Positions 8,594 through 17,715 of a stretch of 64,000 nt of DNA are shown one piece after another (position 1 is the first letter of the stretch; each line of letters starts with the position of its first letter). A program made the position numbers and the translations under genes. The DNA comes from Psychroserpens sp041224425. GTDB lineage: Bacteria; Bacteroidota; Bacteroidia; Flavobacteriales; Flavobacteriaceae. The stretch covers positions 1 through 64,000 of the forward strand of contig NZ_JBGFGL010000075.1 in the NCBI RefSeq assembly GCF_041224425.1, read 5' to 3'. The notes under the pieces are model-generated. The model was not told where the DNA came from, searched no databases, and was given only the letters and a program-made list of their open reading frames with translations.

Positions 8594-10360
8594 ATGACAA
8601 ATACCAAGAAAAAAGTTTTTGATGTGTCGCTGTTTAAGCGCTTGTTGCAGTACATAAAACCGTATCGTTTGGTGTTTGTGGTGTCTTTGGTATGTGTTAT
8701 TGGTTTGGCTTTATTTGGTGCATTAAGACCTTATGTGCTTCAAGAGGCTATCGATAAACACGTGAGCGTTAAAGACTATAGTGGATTTTTGATTTATATC
8801 GTTGCCATGATTGTACTACTTATTTTGGAAGTGGTAAGTCAGCTATTATTTATTTATTATGCTAGTTGGTTAGGGCAATCGGTTGTTAAGGATATACGTG
8901 TGAAACTCTATGAACATGTATTAGGGTTTCGAATGAAATACTATGACAACTCCTCAGTTGGTGTCTTGATTACCCGAACGGTTACCGATATGGAGCGTAT
9001 TGCTGATATATTCGGACAAGGACTCTTTATGATTTTCAGTGATGTCTTGAAAATGCTGGTCGTTGCTGGATTTATGGTGCTTATCAATTGGAAACTGAGT
9101 TTGATTGCTTTTGTAACCATGCCGATCATATTATATGCTACCAATATATTTCAAAAGTATATGAAACGTGCTTTTGAAGAAGTGCGAACCGAAGTATCCA
9201 ATTTGAATTCCTTTGTTCAGGAACGTGTCACTGGAATGAAAATATTGCAGTTATTCACTCGAGAAGACACCGAATATAAAAAGTTCAAGGAAATTAATGA
9301 GCGTCACAAAAAAGGCTGGTTAAAAACTGTTTGGTACAATTCCATTTTCTTTCCAATTGCTGATTTCTTGTCGTCGGTTACTTTAGGAACGATTATATGG
9401 CTTGGTGGATTTATGGTTGTCATTCAAGGTACTGCTACTGAAGGAAACCTGTTTGCATTTATTATGTATGTGCCAATGCTTTTCAGACCACTCAACCAAA
9501 TAGCCAATAAGTTTAATACGCTTCAAATGGGAATGGTTGCAGCAGATCGTGTGTTTAAGGTTTTGGATACAACATCTCAAATTGATGATAATGGAACTGT
9601 AGTAGCTTCTGAGTTTAAAGGTGATATCAGTTTTAAGGATGTGCATTTTTCTTATGTGCAGGATGAAGAGGTGTTAAAAGGTGTTTCCTTGGAAGTTAAA
9701 GCAGGAGAAACCATCGCCATTGTAGGAGCTACTGGAGCTGGTAAGTCAACCATGATTAATTTATTGAATCGCTTCTATGATATTCAAAAAGGGTCTATTT
9801 GCATTGATGGCCTTGACATTAAGAACATGACCTTAAAATCACTCCGTTCACAAATCGCTATTGTCTTGCAAGATGTGTTTTTGTTTGCCGATACCATTTT
9901 AAATAATATCACATTAAAAAATCCAGATATCACTGAAGAACAGGTTCAAAAAGCGGCAAAGGAAATCGGGATTCATGATTTTATTATGAGTTTACCAAAT
10001 GGCTATCATTACAACGTAAAAGAACGTGGCGTTATGTTATCCTCTGGGCAACGACAATTAATTTCTTTTTTGAGGGCTTATGTCGCAAATCCAAGTGTTT
10101 TGGTTTTGGATGAAGCTACATCTTCAGTCGATTCCCATTCAGAGCAATTGATACAAGATGCTACTGATAAAATCACTAATGGAAGAACCTCCATTGTAAT
10201 TGCCCATCGTTTGGCAACGGTTCAGAAAGCTGACCAGATTATTGTTATGGACGATGGTTTAATTGTAGAGAAAGGTACACACGAAGAACTTCTTAAGCGT
10301 CAGGATGGTTATTACAGAAACCTCTATGAGGTTCAGTTTTTGAAAGCTGAAGTGGCTTAA
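8594..10360 (+). CDS. MsbA-like ABC exporter (fused permease/ATPase)
   Basis: A 588-aa half-transporter: an N-terminal exporter membrane domain with about six helices (residues 20-320), then a nucleotide-binding domain with Walker A GATGAGKST, Q-loop IVLQDVFLF, signature LSSGQRQLISF and Walker B VLVLDEATSS, followed by the H-loop IAHRL. It works as a homodimer or heterodimer in the inner membrane. The family exports lipids, peptides or drugs; the substrate cannot be read from sequence. The signature is SSGQ rather than SGGQ, a common variant. Confidence 0.92.
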   Translation: MTNTKKKVFDVSLFKRLLQYIKPYRLVFVVSLVCVIGLALFGALRPYVLQEAIDKHVSVKDYSGFLIYIVAMIVLLILEVVSQLLFIYYASWLGQSVVKDIRVKLYEHVLGFRMKYYDNSSVGVLITRTVTDMERIADIFGQGLFMIFSDVLKMLVVAGFMVLINWKLSLIAFVTMPIILYATNIFQKYMKRAFEEVRTEVSNLNSFVQERVTGMKILQLFTREDTEYKKFKEINERHKKGWLKTVWYNSIFFPIADFLSSVTLGTIIWLGGFMVVIQGTATEGNLFAFIMYVPMLFRPLNQIANKFNTLQMGMVAADRVFKVLDTTSQIDDNGTVVASEFKGDISFKDVHFSYVQDEEVLKGVSLEVKAGETIAIVGATGAGKSTMINLLNRFYDIQKGSICIDGLDIKNMTLKSLRSQIAIVLQDVFLFADTILNNITLKNPDITEEQVQKAAKEIGIHDFIMSLPNGYHYNVKERGVMLSSGQRQLISFLRAYVANPSVLVLDEATSSVDSHSEQLIQDATDKITNGRTSIVIAHRLATVQKADQIIVMDDGLIVEKGTHEELLKRQDGYYRNLYEVQFLKAEVA

Positions 10361-10361
10361 C

Positions 10362-11156
10362 TTATTTTTTCGGACGCATACTTTGAAAAAACTCAATAAT
10401 AGACTCTTTGCCTTCAAATAGATAGATAACTAAAAGAACACAGGCTACAACTATTATATAAACGATCATATAAACAAAAAACGAAATCAGCATTTTGGCA
10501 ATTATTTGAATCGTACTGATTTTATAGAGTTTTTTGAAACAATATGATATATATATAATTTGCAAGGGTAAATTAGCATAGGCTATCAATCCTATATCGC
10601 TTCCAAAAGAAAGACCAATAAAATTTAAGACGGCACCTACTAATGATAGAAATGCCATCATATATGCAAAAGCCACGATATGCTCAACATAGTTGTAAGT
10701 CTTATTATCAAAAAAGACTGTTCTTGAGATGATGGCGTAAACAGGCACCAACAATAACATGGTTACTGAAGAGTAATCTTGAACTATATTAAAAATGGTG
10801 TTAAGTGTTGATTCGTTGCCTCCAAAGGACAATGAAGATAAATTGATCTGATCTGGAAAAAATTTTCGTAAAATAACCCATTCCAATCCAACTAAGGTTA
10901 AAGTTAATCCGAAGAAACTAATCGGATTGACATAACGTTTTCTAACACCAGAAATGTAGCCGCCAATAACAACCTCAGGTTTTTTTACGAGATCTATTAG
11001 GGTTCGTAAAAGTTTGTTGTCATAATTAAAAAAGGTCTCGCTAATGTGTTCAAAAAGATTGCGGAAGGTCAATCGGTTTCTAATGACCTTTCCACCACAG
11101 GAATTACAGAAATCACTTTCAGGAGTAAGCTCGGTATGACAGTTTTTACATTGCAT
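10362..11156 (-). CDS. DUF3667 zinc-ribbon membrane protein (copy B)
   Basis: A 264-aa protein starting with a four-Cys zinc ribbon (C3, C6, C17, C20) followed by RLTFRNLFEHISETFFNYD and several transmembrane segments, typical of DUF3667. The stretch GYISGVRKRYVNPISFFG is the family's most recognisable part. It is paralogous to the upstream neighbour: same Cys spacing and the same order of soluble and membrane parts. The stop is one base from the stop of the convergent ABC exporter, and its start touches the end of the other copy. Function unknown; I infer a small membrane-anchored sensor or adaptor. Confidence 0.82.
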   Translation of the reverse strand: MQCKNCHTELTPESDFCNSCGGKVIRNRLTFRNLFEHISETFFNYDNKLLRTLIDLVKKPEVVIGGYISGVRKRYVNPISFFGLTLTLVGLEWVILRKFFPDQINLSSLSFGGNESTLNTIFNIVQDYSSVTMLLLVPVYAIISRTVFFDNKTYNYVEHIVAFAYMMAFLSLVGAVLNFIGLSFGSDIGLIAYANLPLQIIYISYCFKKLYKISTIQIIAKMLISFFVYMIVYIIVVACVLLVIYLFEGKESIIEFFQSMRPKK

Positions 11157-11965
11157 TAAACCGTATTGACAAATTGTTCCTTATTTAATAATACATAGAC
11201 AAAACCGATAAGTGCGGCAAGAATCATAACAATAAATATGACTACAGCATACATAACGCAAAATACTAAAAAATGTATGACGGTTTCCCAAAACGAGGTT
11301 TTGAAAACAGATTTAAGCACATAAAATAAGTATCCAAAAGTAAGGATTGAAATGGCTGTTGAAATCAATAAATAATCAAATCCGAAGCATAAAAACAGAA
11401 TACTCGATATGGCTGTAATAATAATTATTTGCGCTGAGTAATAGAGGTTTAAAACTAAATGTTCGGTAAAATTCAAACGACGTATTCCAAGAATGAAATA
11501 CGTAATCCAAGTTCCTAAAGTAGTTAAAGGAACCGTTAGAGTGTAAACTAAACTTTGGTAGTTGTTAAATTCCTTAAAATCAAAATCTCCAAAAGGATTG
11601 TTCTTCTGGTTTGGGTTTTTTTCAATATCCTTAAGGAAGTCATAGTCAATCTCAAAAGCTTCTTCAAAAAACGTATTCATTAAAAAAACCTGAATTCCCA
11701 CAAGAGTCAATGCAATTGCAAAATATTGAATGACATTAATATATTTTTTTCTTGTACCATCAATAAAACTGTTGATAACATGTCCTGGATTGGTAAAGAG
11801 ATGAGTAAAGGTTTTGAGAAATTTATTATCAATATTTAAAAACTGCTGTGTGACATCTGCAGAGATGTTTTTTAAAGTCAACCGTTTCCTTACAATTTTT
11901 GCACCACATATTGGGCAATAATTAATGAGTTTACTTAAAGCTGTATCACAGTTTTTACAATTCAT
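11156..11965 (-). CDS. DUF3667 zinc-ribbon membrane protein (copy A)
   Basis: A 269-aa paralog of the downstream gene, with the zinc ribbon at C3, C6, C17 and C20, then RLTLKNISADVTQQFLNIDN and multiple hydrophobic segments. The stop overlaps the start of copy B by one base, and its start lies 2 bases after the cdaA stop, so cdaA and both DUF3667 genes form one tight leftward operon. The extended loop near residues 110-130 (Asp/Asn/Lys-rich) is specific to this copy. No function is known. Confidence 0.82.
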   Translation of the reverse strand: MNCKNCDTALSKLINYCPICGAKIVRKRLTLKNISADVTQQFLNIDNKFLKTFTHLFTNPGHVINSFIDGTRKKYINVIQYFAIALTLVGIQVFLMNTFFEEAFEIDYDFLKDIEKNPNQKNNPFGDFDFKEFNNYQSLVYTLTVPLTTLGTWITYFILGIRRLNFTEHLVLNLYYSAQIIIITAISSILFLCFGFDYLLISTAISILTFGYLFYVLKSVFKTSFWETVIHFLVFCVMYAVVIFIVMILAALIGFVYVLLNKEQFVNTV

Positions 11966-11967
11966 GT

Positions 11968-12750
11968 TTACACCAAATCTTTCTTGATTAACTGAATTAA
12001 ATCTTCGGCAGTTTCAAACATCACAAACTCGCCATTTTTTAAATAAGACACTTGCCCTGTTTCCTCGCTAACCACAAGAGCCAAAGCATCGGTTTTTTCA
12101 GTGATGCCAACAGCTGCTCGATGTCTTAGGCCAAAACGACTGGGAATACTCTTTTCATTATTCACGGGTAAAATGACACGTGTTGCCTTAACAATATTAT
12201 TTTCTATAATTATAGCGCCATCGTGAAGTGGACTGTTCTTAAAAAAAATACTCTCAATAATTGGCTGTGTTACATTGATATTCATTTCGTCACCTGTATT
12301 GACCAAAAAATCAAGATTGTTGTTACGCTCTAAAACAATCAACGCACCTGTTCGAGTACTTCCCATTTTATAGCAAGCAGAGACAATGGCATCGATATTA
12401 GTTTCTGTTTCGATTTCGCTCCTTAAGAATTTCATCTTACTGAAAATCTTACCCTTGCCACTTAAGTTTGTCGAGCCGACCATCAAAAGGAATTTTCGTA
12501 TTTCAGGTTGAAATACCACAATAAGGGCAATAATTCCAACTTTCATAAACCCATCAAAGATGTTGTGTAACATCTGCATATCCAGAAGGTCGGTAACTTT
12601 CCAAACCAAATACACAATGATGATTCCTATGAAAATTTTAATGGCAACCGTTCCCTTGACGAGTTTATAGATGTAATAGAGAAGAATGGCGACAAGAAAG
12701 ACGTCGATAAAGTCTATAATGCTAAAATCCCAAAATTCGAATTTATCCAA
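11968..12750 (-). CDS. cdaA: Diadenylate cyclase CdaA (c-di-AMP synthase)
   Basis: Condenses two ATP into cyclic di-AMP, a second messenger for potassium, osmotic and cell-wall control. The 260 residues show three N-terminal membrane helices (about 10-75), then the DisA_N/DAC domain with DGA (167-169, in SPLHDGAIIIE) and RHR (199-201, in FGLRHRAAVG), the two active-site motifs. CdaA is the usual Bacteroidota cyclase. The Firmicutes-type partner CdaR (YbbR) is absent; instead a lipoprotein gene lies 35 bases upstream and folP beyond it. Confidence 0.95.
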   Translation of the reverse strand: MDKFEFWDFSIIDFIDVFLVAILLYYIYKLVKGTVAIKIFIGIIIVYLVWKVTDLLDMQMLHNIFDGFMKVGIIALIVVFQPEIRKFLLMVGSTNLSGKGKIFSKMKFLRSEIETETNIDAIVSACYKMGSTRTGALIVLERNNNLDFLVNTGDEMNINVTQPIIESIFFKNSPLHDGAIIIENNIVKATRVILPVNNEKSIPSRFGLRHRAAVGITEKTDALALVVSEETGQVSYLKNGEFVMFETAEDLIQLIKKDLV

Positions 12751-12785
12751 GGCGACCGTGTTTCTGTAAATGTAACAAAATATGA

Positions 12786-13529
12786 TTAATAAATAAATTC
12801 GTTGTTGTCAATTGTGATCCCTTCTGATTTTAACTTTATAACAACCGATTTAATAGTGATATAATCTTGAAATGAGATTTTTTTATGAAAACCTAAGGTG
12901 ATTTTATAGGTCTTCATTTCGATGCTGTTTAAAGTTGAAGACAGATCATCGATCCCAATCTTTTGAAATAGTAAATCTGTGTTAGATAAAATGGTTTCCT
13001 GGTCGTCAGGTTGTTTGTTGTTTAATGGTTGTTTAGGATTTATTATATCTAAGTCTATAGAATCCTTTGATTTAACATCGATAAAAACAGCAGAGTTAAA
13101 GTCTCCTTCAAATCTTGACTTTTTGATCCATGGACGTTGAATCGTTTCCTCAATATAAAAAACATCTGTAAATTCAATAAACCCTAAATTTTGAATGCTT
13201 GTATCATTACAAGTGAAATAGTTTTTGGCATTTTCATTCTTGTGCATTTCGGCATTGCGCTTTTTGTCTTGCAGAAATTTAATCTTCGGAATGGCTTGCT
13301 CCAATGTTAATCGCTTATCGACATTGACCAACCAGTTTGTGGTGCTAATGAGGTTTTTTCTGTTGAGTTTTATACTGTCTGGCTGTGTTTCATCATAAAA
13401 CAAATAAGCAGGAGAGACGTCAATTACTTTAGTGATTTTTGCATTTTGTATTTCTGGGAGTAACACTACTTTGTCCTTTCCGCAGGAAACTAAGAGCAGT
13501 ATTAATAGAATAATAGGTATTTGTTTCAT
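12786..13529 (-). CDS. Conserved lipoprotein between folP and cdaA
   Basis: A 247-aa predicted lipoprotein with signal sequence and lipobox LLVSC (Cys16). The ATG at 13529 overlaps the folP stop as ATGA, so translation is probably coupled; the longer frame reading into folP is rejected because it buries the signal peptide. The mature part is charged and mostly soluble, with no domain I recognise and with beta-type segments near the C-terminus (TYKITLGFHKKISFQDYITI). It may act on the outside of the membrane in which CdaA sits; that is inference from position only. Confidence 0.7.
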   Translation of the reverse strand: MKQIPIILLILLLVSCGKDKVVLLPEIQNAKITKVIDVSPAYLFYDETQPDSIKLNRKNLISTTNWLVNVDKRLTLEQAIPKIKFLQDKKRNAEMHKNENAKNYFTCNDTSIQNLGFIEFTDVFYIEETIQRPWIKKSRFEGDFNSAVFIDVKSKDSIDLDIINPKQPLNNKQPDDQETILSNTDLLFQKIGIDDLSSTLNSIEMKTYKITLGFHKKISFQDYITIKSVVIKLKSEGITIDNNEFIY

Positions 13530-14356
13530 TGCTGTAGTTGTTGGGTAAGTTTGATACATTCCATGGCTTCCTTAACGTCATGAACCCTTAAGATGGAAGC
13601 TCCTTTTTGTAAGGCAATGGTATTTAAAACCGTTGTGCCATTCAGAGCTTCTTTAGAAGACGTTTCCAAGGGTTTGTATATCATGGATTTTCTTGAGACA
13701 CCTACCAAAAAAGGAAGTTCAGTCATTTTGAAAAGCTCTAGCTTATTGAGCAATTCATAGTTTTGTTCAACAGTTTTTGCAAATCCGAAACCAGGATCGA
13801 GAATAAGGTCTACGATACCTAACTCCCTTGCTTTTGAAATACGCTCGGAGAAGTAATGCAGGATATCTTTTAGCAAGTCCTTATAAGTAGTCATCTTTTG
13901 CATGGTTTGAGGAGACCCTTTCATGTGCATCATAATGTAAGGAACGTGAAGATCGGCTACTGTAGGAAGCATCTCTTTATCGAGATGTCCAGCAGAAATA
14001 TCATTAATTAAAGCAGCTCCAGCATCCACACAAGCGCTGGCTATTTTACTTCTGAAAGTGTCAATTGAGAGCAGCACTTCAGGAAATGTTTTTGTGATTA
14101 GTTTCACGACAGGAATGATTCGCTGCAATTCTTCTTCTTCACTTACATGCTCTGCATTTGGCCTGGAGCTGTAGGCGCCAACATCAATAAAGGTGGCACC
14201 TTCTTCAAGCATTTTATCCACTTGCCGCATAATGGAAGAAGAATTCCTAAAGCGTCCACCATCGTAAAATGAATCAGGAGTCACGTTTAGAATTCCCATT
14301 ACTTTCGGAACGCTTAAATCAATAAGTTGCCCTTTGCAATTAATGGTTTTGGTCAA
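13526..14356 (-). CDS. folP: Dihydropteroate synthase
   Basis: Joins p-aminobenzoate to the pterin in folate synthesis; target of sulfonamides. It is 276 aa with the pterin-binding signature MGILNVTPDSFYDGG (from residue 20), DVGAYSSRPNA, SIDTFRS, NDISAG, DPGFGFAK and the late GVSRKS. It is the first gene of the leftward operon folP, lipoprotein, cdaA, DUF3667 x2. It diverges from the DUF1599 gene, a gene order known from other Bacteroidota. Confidence 0.95.
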   Translation of the reverse strand: MTKTINCKGQLIDLSVPKVMGILNVTPDSFYDGGRFRNSSSIMRQVDKMLEEGATFIDVGAYSSRPNAEHVSEEEELQRIIPVVKLITKTFPEVLLSIDTFRSKIASACVDAGAALINDISAGHLDKEMLPTVADLHVPYIMMHMKGSPQTMQKMTTYKDLLKDILHYFSERISKARELGIVDLILDPGFGFAKTVEQNYELLNKLELFKMTELPFLVGVSRKSMIYKPLETSSKEALNGTTVLNTIALQKGASILRVHDVKEAMECIKLTQQLQQ

Positions 14357-14429
14357 AACTATATAGTCGGTTTAAAGTTTTTAAATCTGATTAATTTATG
14401 CGAAATTTACGGAAAATAAAATGTTTTAA

Positions 14430-14981
14430 ATGCAGGATACTTCAAAACAGTATGATGAGGTCATAGCACAGTGCAGAACACTATTCATTAATAAAATGAA
14501 AGATTACGGAAGTGCTTGGCGAATCCTAAGATTACCATCTTTAACCGATCAGATTTTTATCAAAGCTCAACGAATTAGAGGCCTTCAACAAAATTCCCAA
14601 CAAAAAGTAGATGAAGGTCAAGAAAGTGAATTTATCGGAATTATAAATTATTGCACTATGGCTTTAGTGCAATTGGAAAAGGGCGTCGTTGAACAGCCAG
14701 ACTTGTCACTTGAGGAAGCTATCTCACTTTATGATGATAAAATTGGATTGACCAAACAACTGATGATGGATAAAAACCATGATTACGGAGAAGCATGGCG
14801 TGACATGCGTGTGAGCAGTTTAACCGATTTGATTTTACAAAAGCTATTGCGAGTGAAACAAATTGAGGATAATGCAGGAAAAACCTTGGTGAGTGAGGGC
14901 ATTGATGCCAATTACCAAGATATGATCAATTATGCGGTCTTTGCAATGATTCATTTATCTGAATCTGAAGAAAACAACTAA
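14430..14981 (+). CDS. DUF1599 protein with internal duplication
   Basis: A 183-aa soluble protein made of two copies of one module: KDYGSAWRILRLPSLTDQIF near residue 22 and HDYGEAWRDMRVSSLTDLIL near residue 115, each followed by a basic helix (KAQRIRGLQ, KLLRVKQIE) and later a NYxxxAxxxL helix. This duplicated layout is characteristic of DUF1599 (nucleotide modification associated domain 1). The biochemical role is unproven. It opens a rightward cluster with the DoxX-type gene 13 bases downstream. Confidence 0.85.
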   Translation: MQDTSKQYDEVIAQCRTLFINKMKDYGSAWRILRLPSLTDQIFIKAQRIRGLQQNSQQKVDEGQESEFIGIINYCTMALVQLEKGVVEQPDLSLEEAISLYDDKIGLTKQLMMDKNHDYGEAWRDMRVSSLTDLILQKLLRVKQIEDNAGKTLVSEGIDANYQDMINYAVFAMIHLSESEENN

Positions 14982-14994
14982 TATTAAAGACTTT

Positions 14995-16089
14995 ATGAAA
15001 ATACTTGTAACGATATGCAGGCTTCTAGTTGGAGCACTATTTATTTTTTCGGGACTGATTAAACTCAATGATCCTTTAGGGTTTTCCTATAAGCTTCAAG
15101 AGTATTTTAGTTATGATGTGCTCGATATTCCATCATTGATGCCTTATGCTTTGGGAATCTCTGTATTTGTTGTCGTTTTTGAAGTTATTCTTGGTGTTTT
15201 CTTACTCATAGGTTACAAGCCTAAATTTACGGTTTGGAGTTTATTGGGAATGATTGTCTTTTTTACTTTTCTTACTTTCTATGCGGCCTATTTTGATAAG
15301 GTCAAGGATTGTGGTTGCTTTGGAGATTTCTTGAAGTTAACACCATGGCAGTCCTTTGGTAAGGATGTTATTTTATTGGTTTTGATTTTGGTGTTGTTCT
15401 TCGGAAAGCGTCATATCAAACCTGTTGCTGGAAAGTTTGGTTTAACCTTGGCAGCCTTATTGAGTTTTATCGCATGTTTGTGGTTTGGTTATCATGTTTT
15501 GATGCATTTGCCAACGTTCGATTTCAGAGCTTACAAGATTGGAGATAATATTCAGGAGAATATGGAATTGCCTGCTGATGCCAAAGATGCTATTATCGAC
15601 TATAAATGGAAATACACTTTGAATGGTGAGGAAAAAACATTGACCGATCGTGGTCGAGGTCCACAAGAATACGATAAGATTATCGGTGTTGAAACCGAAG
15701 TGGTTCAAGAAGGAGATGTGCCTAAAATTCAAGATTTCACTATTGAATCTGAAACAGAAGATTTAACCGAGCACTTCTTAAATATGGATAAACTGGTTAT
15801 GGTCGTTTCCTATAATTTAGACAAAGCTGAAACCGATGGCATGGCAAAGCTTAAAACAATGGCAGAACAAGCTAAAAAGTCTGGTTATACAGTTATGGGA
15901 TTGACGGCTTCGGGAGAAGATAAAAAACAGGAAGTAAAATCTACTTATGGTTTGGATTTCGATTTTTATCTATGTGATGAAAAAGTTTTGAAGACTATAG
16001 TTCGTGCCAATCCTGGTGTTGTGGTTCTTGAAAAAGGAACAGTGCTCCAAAAAGTGCATTGGAATGACATTGACGAACTTGAATTTTAA
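14995..16089 (+). CDS. BT_3928-type DoxX membrane protein with C-terminal extension
   Basis: A 364-aa protein. The first about 160 residues contain a DoxX-like four-helix bundle (RLLVGALFIFSGLIKLNDP at the start) with a conserved CGCFGDFLKLTPWQSFGKD motif (C106, C108). The C-terminal part (about 200-364) is soluble and ends in a fold resembling thioredoxin or peroxiredoxin without a CxxC (VVSYNLDKAE, GLTASGEDK, NPGVVVLEKG). Family knowledge places it beside DUF1599 and tpiA in Bacteroidota, as here. A redox role in the inner membrane is likely but not shown. Confidence 0.82.
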   Translation: MKILVTICRLLVGALFIFSGLIKLNDPLGFSYKLQEYFSYDVLDIPSLMPYALGISVFVVVFEVILGVFLLIGYKPKFTVWSLLGMIVFFTFLTFYAAYFDKVKDCGCFGDFLKLTPWQSFGKDVILLVLILVLFFGKRHIKPVAGKFGLTLAALLSFIACLWFGYHVLMHLPTFDFRAYKIGDNIQENMELPADAKDAIIDYKWKYTLNGEEKTLTDRGRGPQEYDKIIGVETEVVQEGDVPKIQDFTIESETEDLTEHFLNMDKLVMVVSYNLDKAETDGMAKLKTMAEQAKKSGYTVMGLTASGEDKKQEVKSTYGLDFDFYLCDEKVLKTIVRANPGVVVLEKGTVLQKVHWNDIDELEF

Positions 16090-16106
16090 TCTGTAAAACG
16101 TGTTGT

Positions 16107-17183
16107 CTGTTACAATATATTCTCAATAAAGCCTTTTATGCCTGCCTTACTTTGTTTGGTGTGGTAACTGTGATTTTCTTTTTATTCAATGTATTGCCAG
16201 GAGATCCAGCTCAAATGATGTTGGGCCAAAATGAAGATAGTGCGCAAATTGCTGCAGTAAAAGCCAAATACGGATTTGACAAACCTATTTTAACTCAGTA
16301 TTTATACTATCTCAATGATTTGTCTCCACTGTCGTTTCACTCTCATAAGTCTGAAGATTATACATTTTTAAGCAAAGGAAAGTATACCCATAAAAAGCTG
16401 TTCGCTATTTCAAATACTACTATGGTAATCAAATTACCTTATTTGCGTGAATCCTTTACGAAACAAGGCAAAAAAGTGTCTCAAGTTATTGGTGAAACCT
16501 TGCCAAATACTGCCATTCTAGCTATTTCGGCTATTACGATTGCTATTATCATAGGAATTGCTTTGGGAATTGTTTCAGCCTTGTATAAAGACCGTTGGCT
16601 AGATAAAACTATTCAAGTGTTGAGTACACTTGGTATGAGTGTGCCTTCTTTTTTTAGTGCGATTTTATTTGCTTGGATTTTTGGTTACATATTGCACAAA
16701 TACACCAATTTAGAAATGACAGGAAGTTTGTATGAATTGGACGATTTTGGAGAGCGTATGCAAATTCAATGGAAAAATTTAATCTTGCCAGCTATTGTTT
16801 TAGGCATTCGACCTTTGGCTGTAGTCATACAATTGATGCGAAACTCCTTGCTGGAAGTGTTCAATCAAGATTATATTCGCACAGCTCGCGCTAAAGGGCT
16901 GACCGAGTTTCAAATCATTAGACGACACGCCGTAAAAAATGCCTTGAATCCAGTGGTTACTGCAATTTCAGGATGGTTCGCTTCCATGTTGGCTGGTGCT
17001 GTTTTTGTAGAGTATATTTTTGGATGGAACGGATTGGGAAAAGAAATTGTAAATGCATTGAATACATTAGACTTGCCAGTGATCATGGGTTCTGTTTTGG
17101 TGATAGCACTTTTATTTATTATAATCAATATCTTTGTAGATGTGATTTACGGTTGGCTGGACCCCAAAGTCAAATTAGAATAA
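16107..17183 (+). CDS. ABC transporter permease, DppB/OppB family (probable CTG start)
   Basis: An inner-membrane permease of the oligopeptide/nickel type, with the EAA loop EVFNQDYIRTARAKGL and the typical first helix ending LFNVLPGDPAQMMLGQN. No ATG, GTG or TTG in frame gives a full first membrane helix: the first conventional start is TTG at 16152, which cuts helix 1 in half. Reading from the CTG at 16107 gives (M)LQYILNKAFYACLTLFGVV, which matches what I recall of relatives, so I place the start there (358 aa). It has a large periplasmic insert (about residues 75-120) rich in Ser, His and Lys. No partner permease, ATPase or binding protein is adjacent. Confidence 0.8.
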   Translation: MLQYILNKAFYACLTLFGVVTVIFFLFNVLPGDPAQMMLGQNEDSAQIAAVKAKYGFDKPILTQYLYYLNDLSPLSFHSHKSEDYTFLSKGKYTHKKLFAISNTTMVIKLPYLRESFTKQGKKVSQVIGETLPNTAILAISAITIAIIIGIALGIVSALYKDRWLDKTIQVLSTLGMSVPSFFSAILFAWIFGYILHKYTNLEMTGSLYELDDFGERMQIQWKNLILPAIVLGIRPLAVVIQLMRNSLLEVFNQDYIRTARAKGLTEFQIIRRHAVKNALNPVVTAISGWFASMLAGAVFVEYIFGWNGLGKEIVNALNTLDLPVIMGSVLVIALLFIIINIFVDVIYGWLDPKVKLE

Positions 17184-17186
17184 ATC

Positions 17187-17678
17187 ATGAGAAAGATAAT
17201 CGTCTTAAGTTTTTGTTGCATTCTTGCATTGGCATGTAAAAAAACGGTTCAAACACAATTTTCTGAAGCTGTTTTAAATGAAAAATTTATAGATTTAAAG
17301 GGTCAAGAGGTTCCATTTAAGAAAATTCTTTCTCAATATCATGGTAAACAAATTGTTATTGATGTTTGGGCTAGTTGGTGTAAGGATTGCATCGTTGGAT
17401 TTCCCGAATTGAAATCGCTTCAAAACGAAAGGCCTGAGGCAGTGTATCTATTTCTTTCAGCTGATAGAAACACAAGTTCATGGCAACGAGCTATCAAAAA
17501 ATATCAGTTACAAGGAACGCATTATTTTTTACCTGAAGGTACTAAAGGCAAATTAGGTAACTTTGTAGATATTGATTGGATTCCTCGATATATGATTGTA
17601 GATTCAGAAGGTCGTATAGAACTTTTCGAAGCCATAGAAGCGGATGACCCAAGACTAAAAGAAATATTAAAAAATTAA
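17187..17678 (+). CDS. Thioredoxin-like lipoprotein (TlpA/ResA type)
   Basis: A 163-aa protein with lipobox LALAC (Cys17) and a thioredoxin fold carrying WASWCKDC (C65, C68), IDWIPRYMIVDSEGR with the cis-Pro, and the usual C-terminal helix. It should sit in the outer or inner membrane facing the periplasm and reduce or exchange disulfides. It lies 3 bases after the permease and 37 bases ahead of tpiA. Confidence 0.88.
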   Translation: MRKIIVLSFCCILALACKKTVQTQFSEAVLNEKFIDLKGQEVPFKKILSQYHGKQIVIDVWASWCKDCIVGFPELKSLQNERPEAVYLFLSADRNTSSWQRAIKKYQLQGTHYFLPEGTKGKLGNFVDIDWIPRYMIVDSEGRIELFEAIEADDPRLKEILKN

Positions 17679-17715
17679 CGTTTAACTAATGCTACCTGCA
17701 GAAGCAGGATAACTC

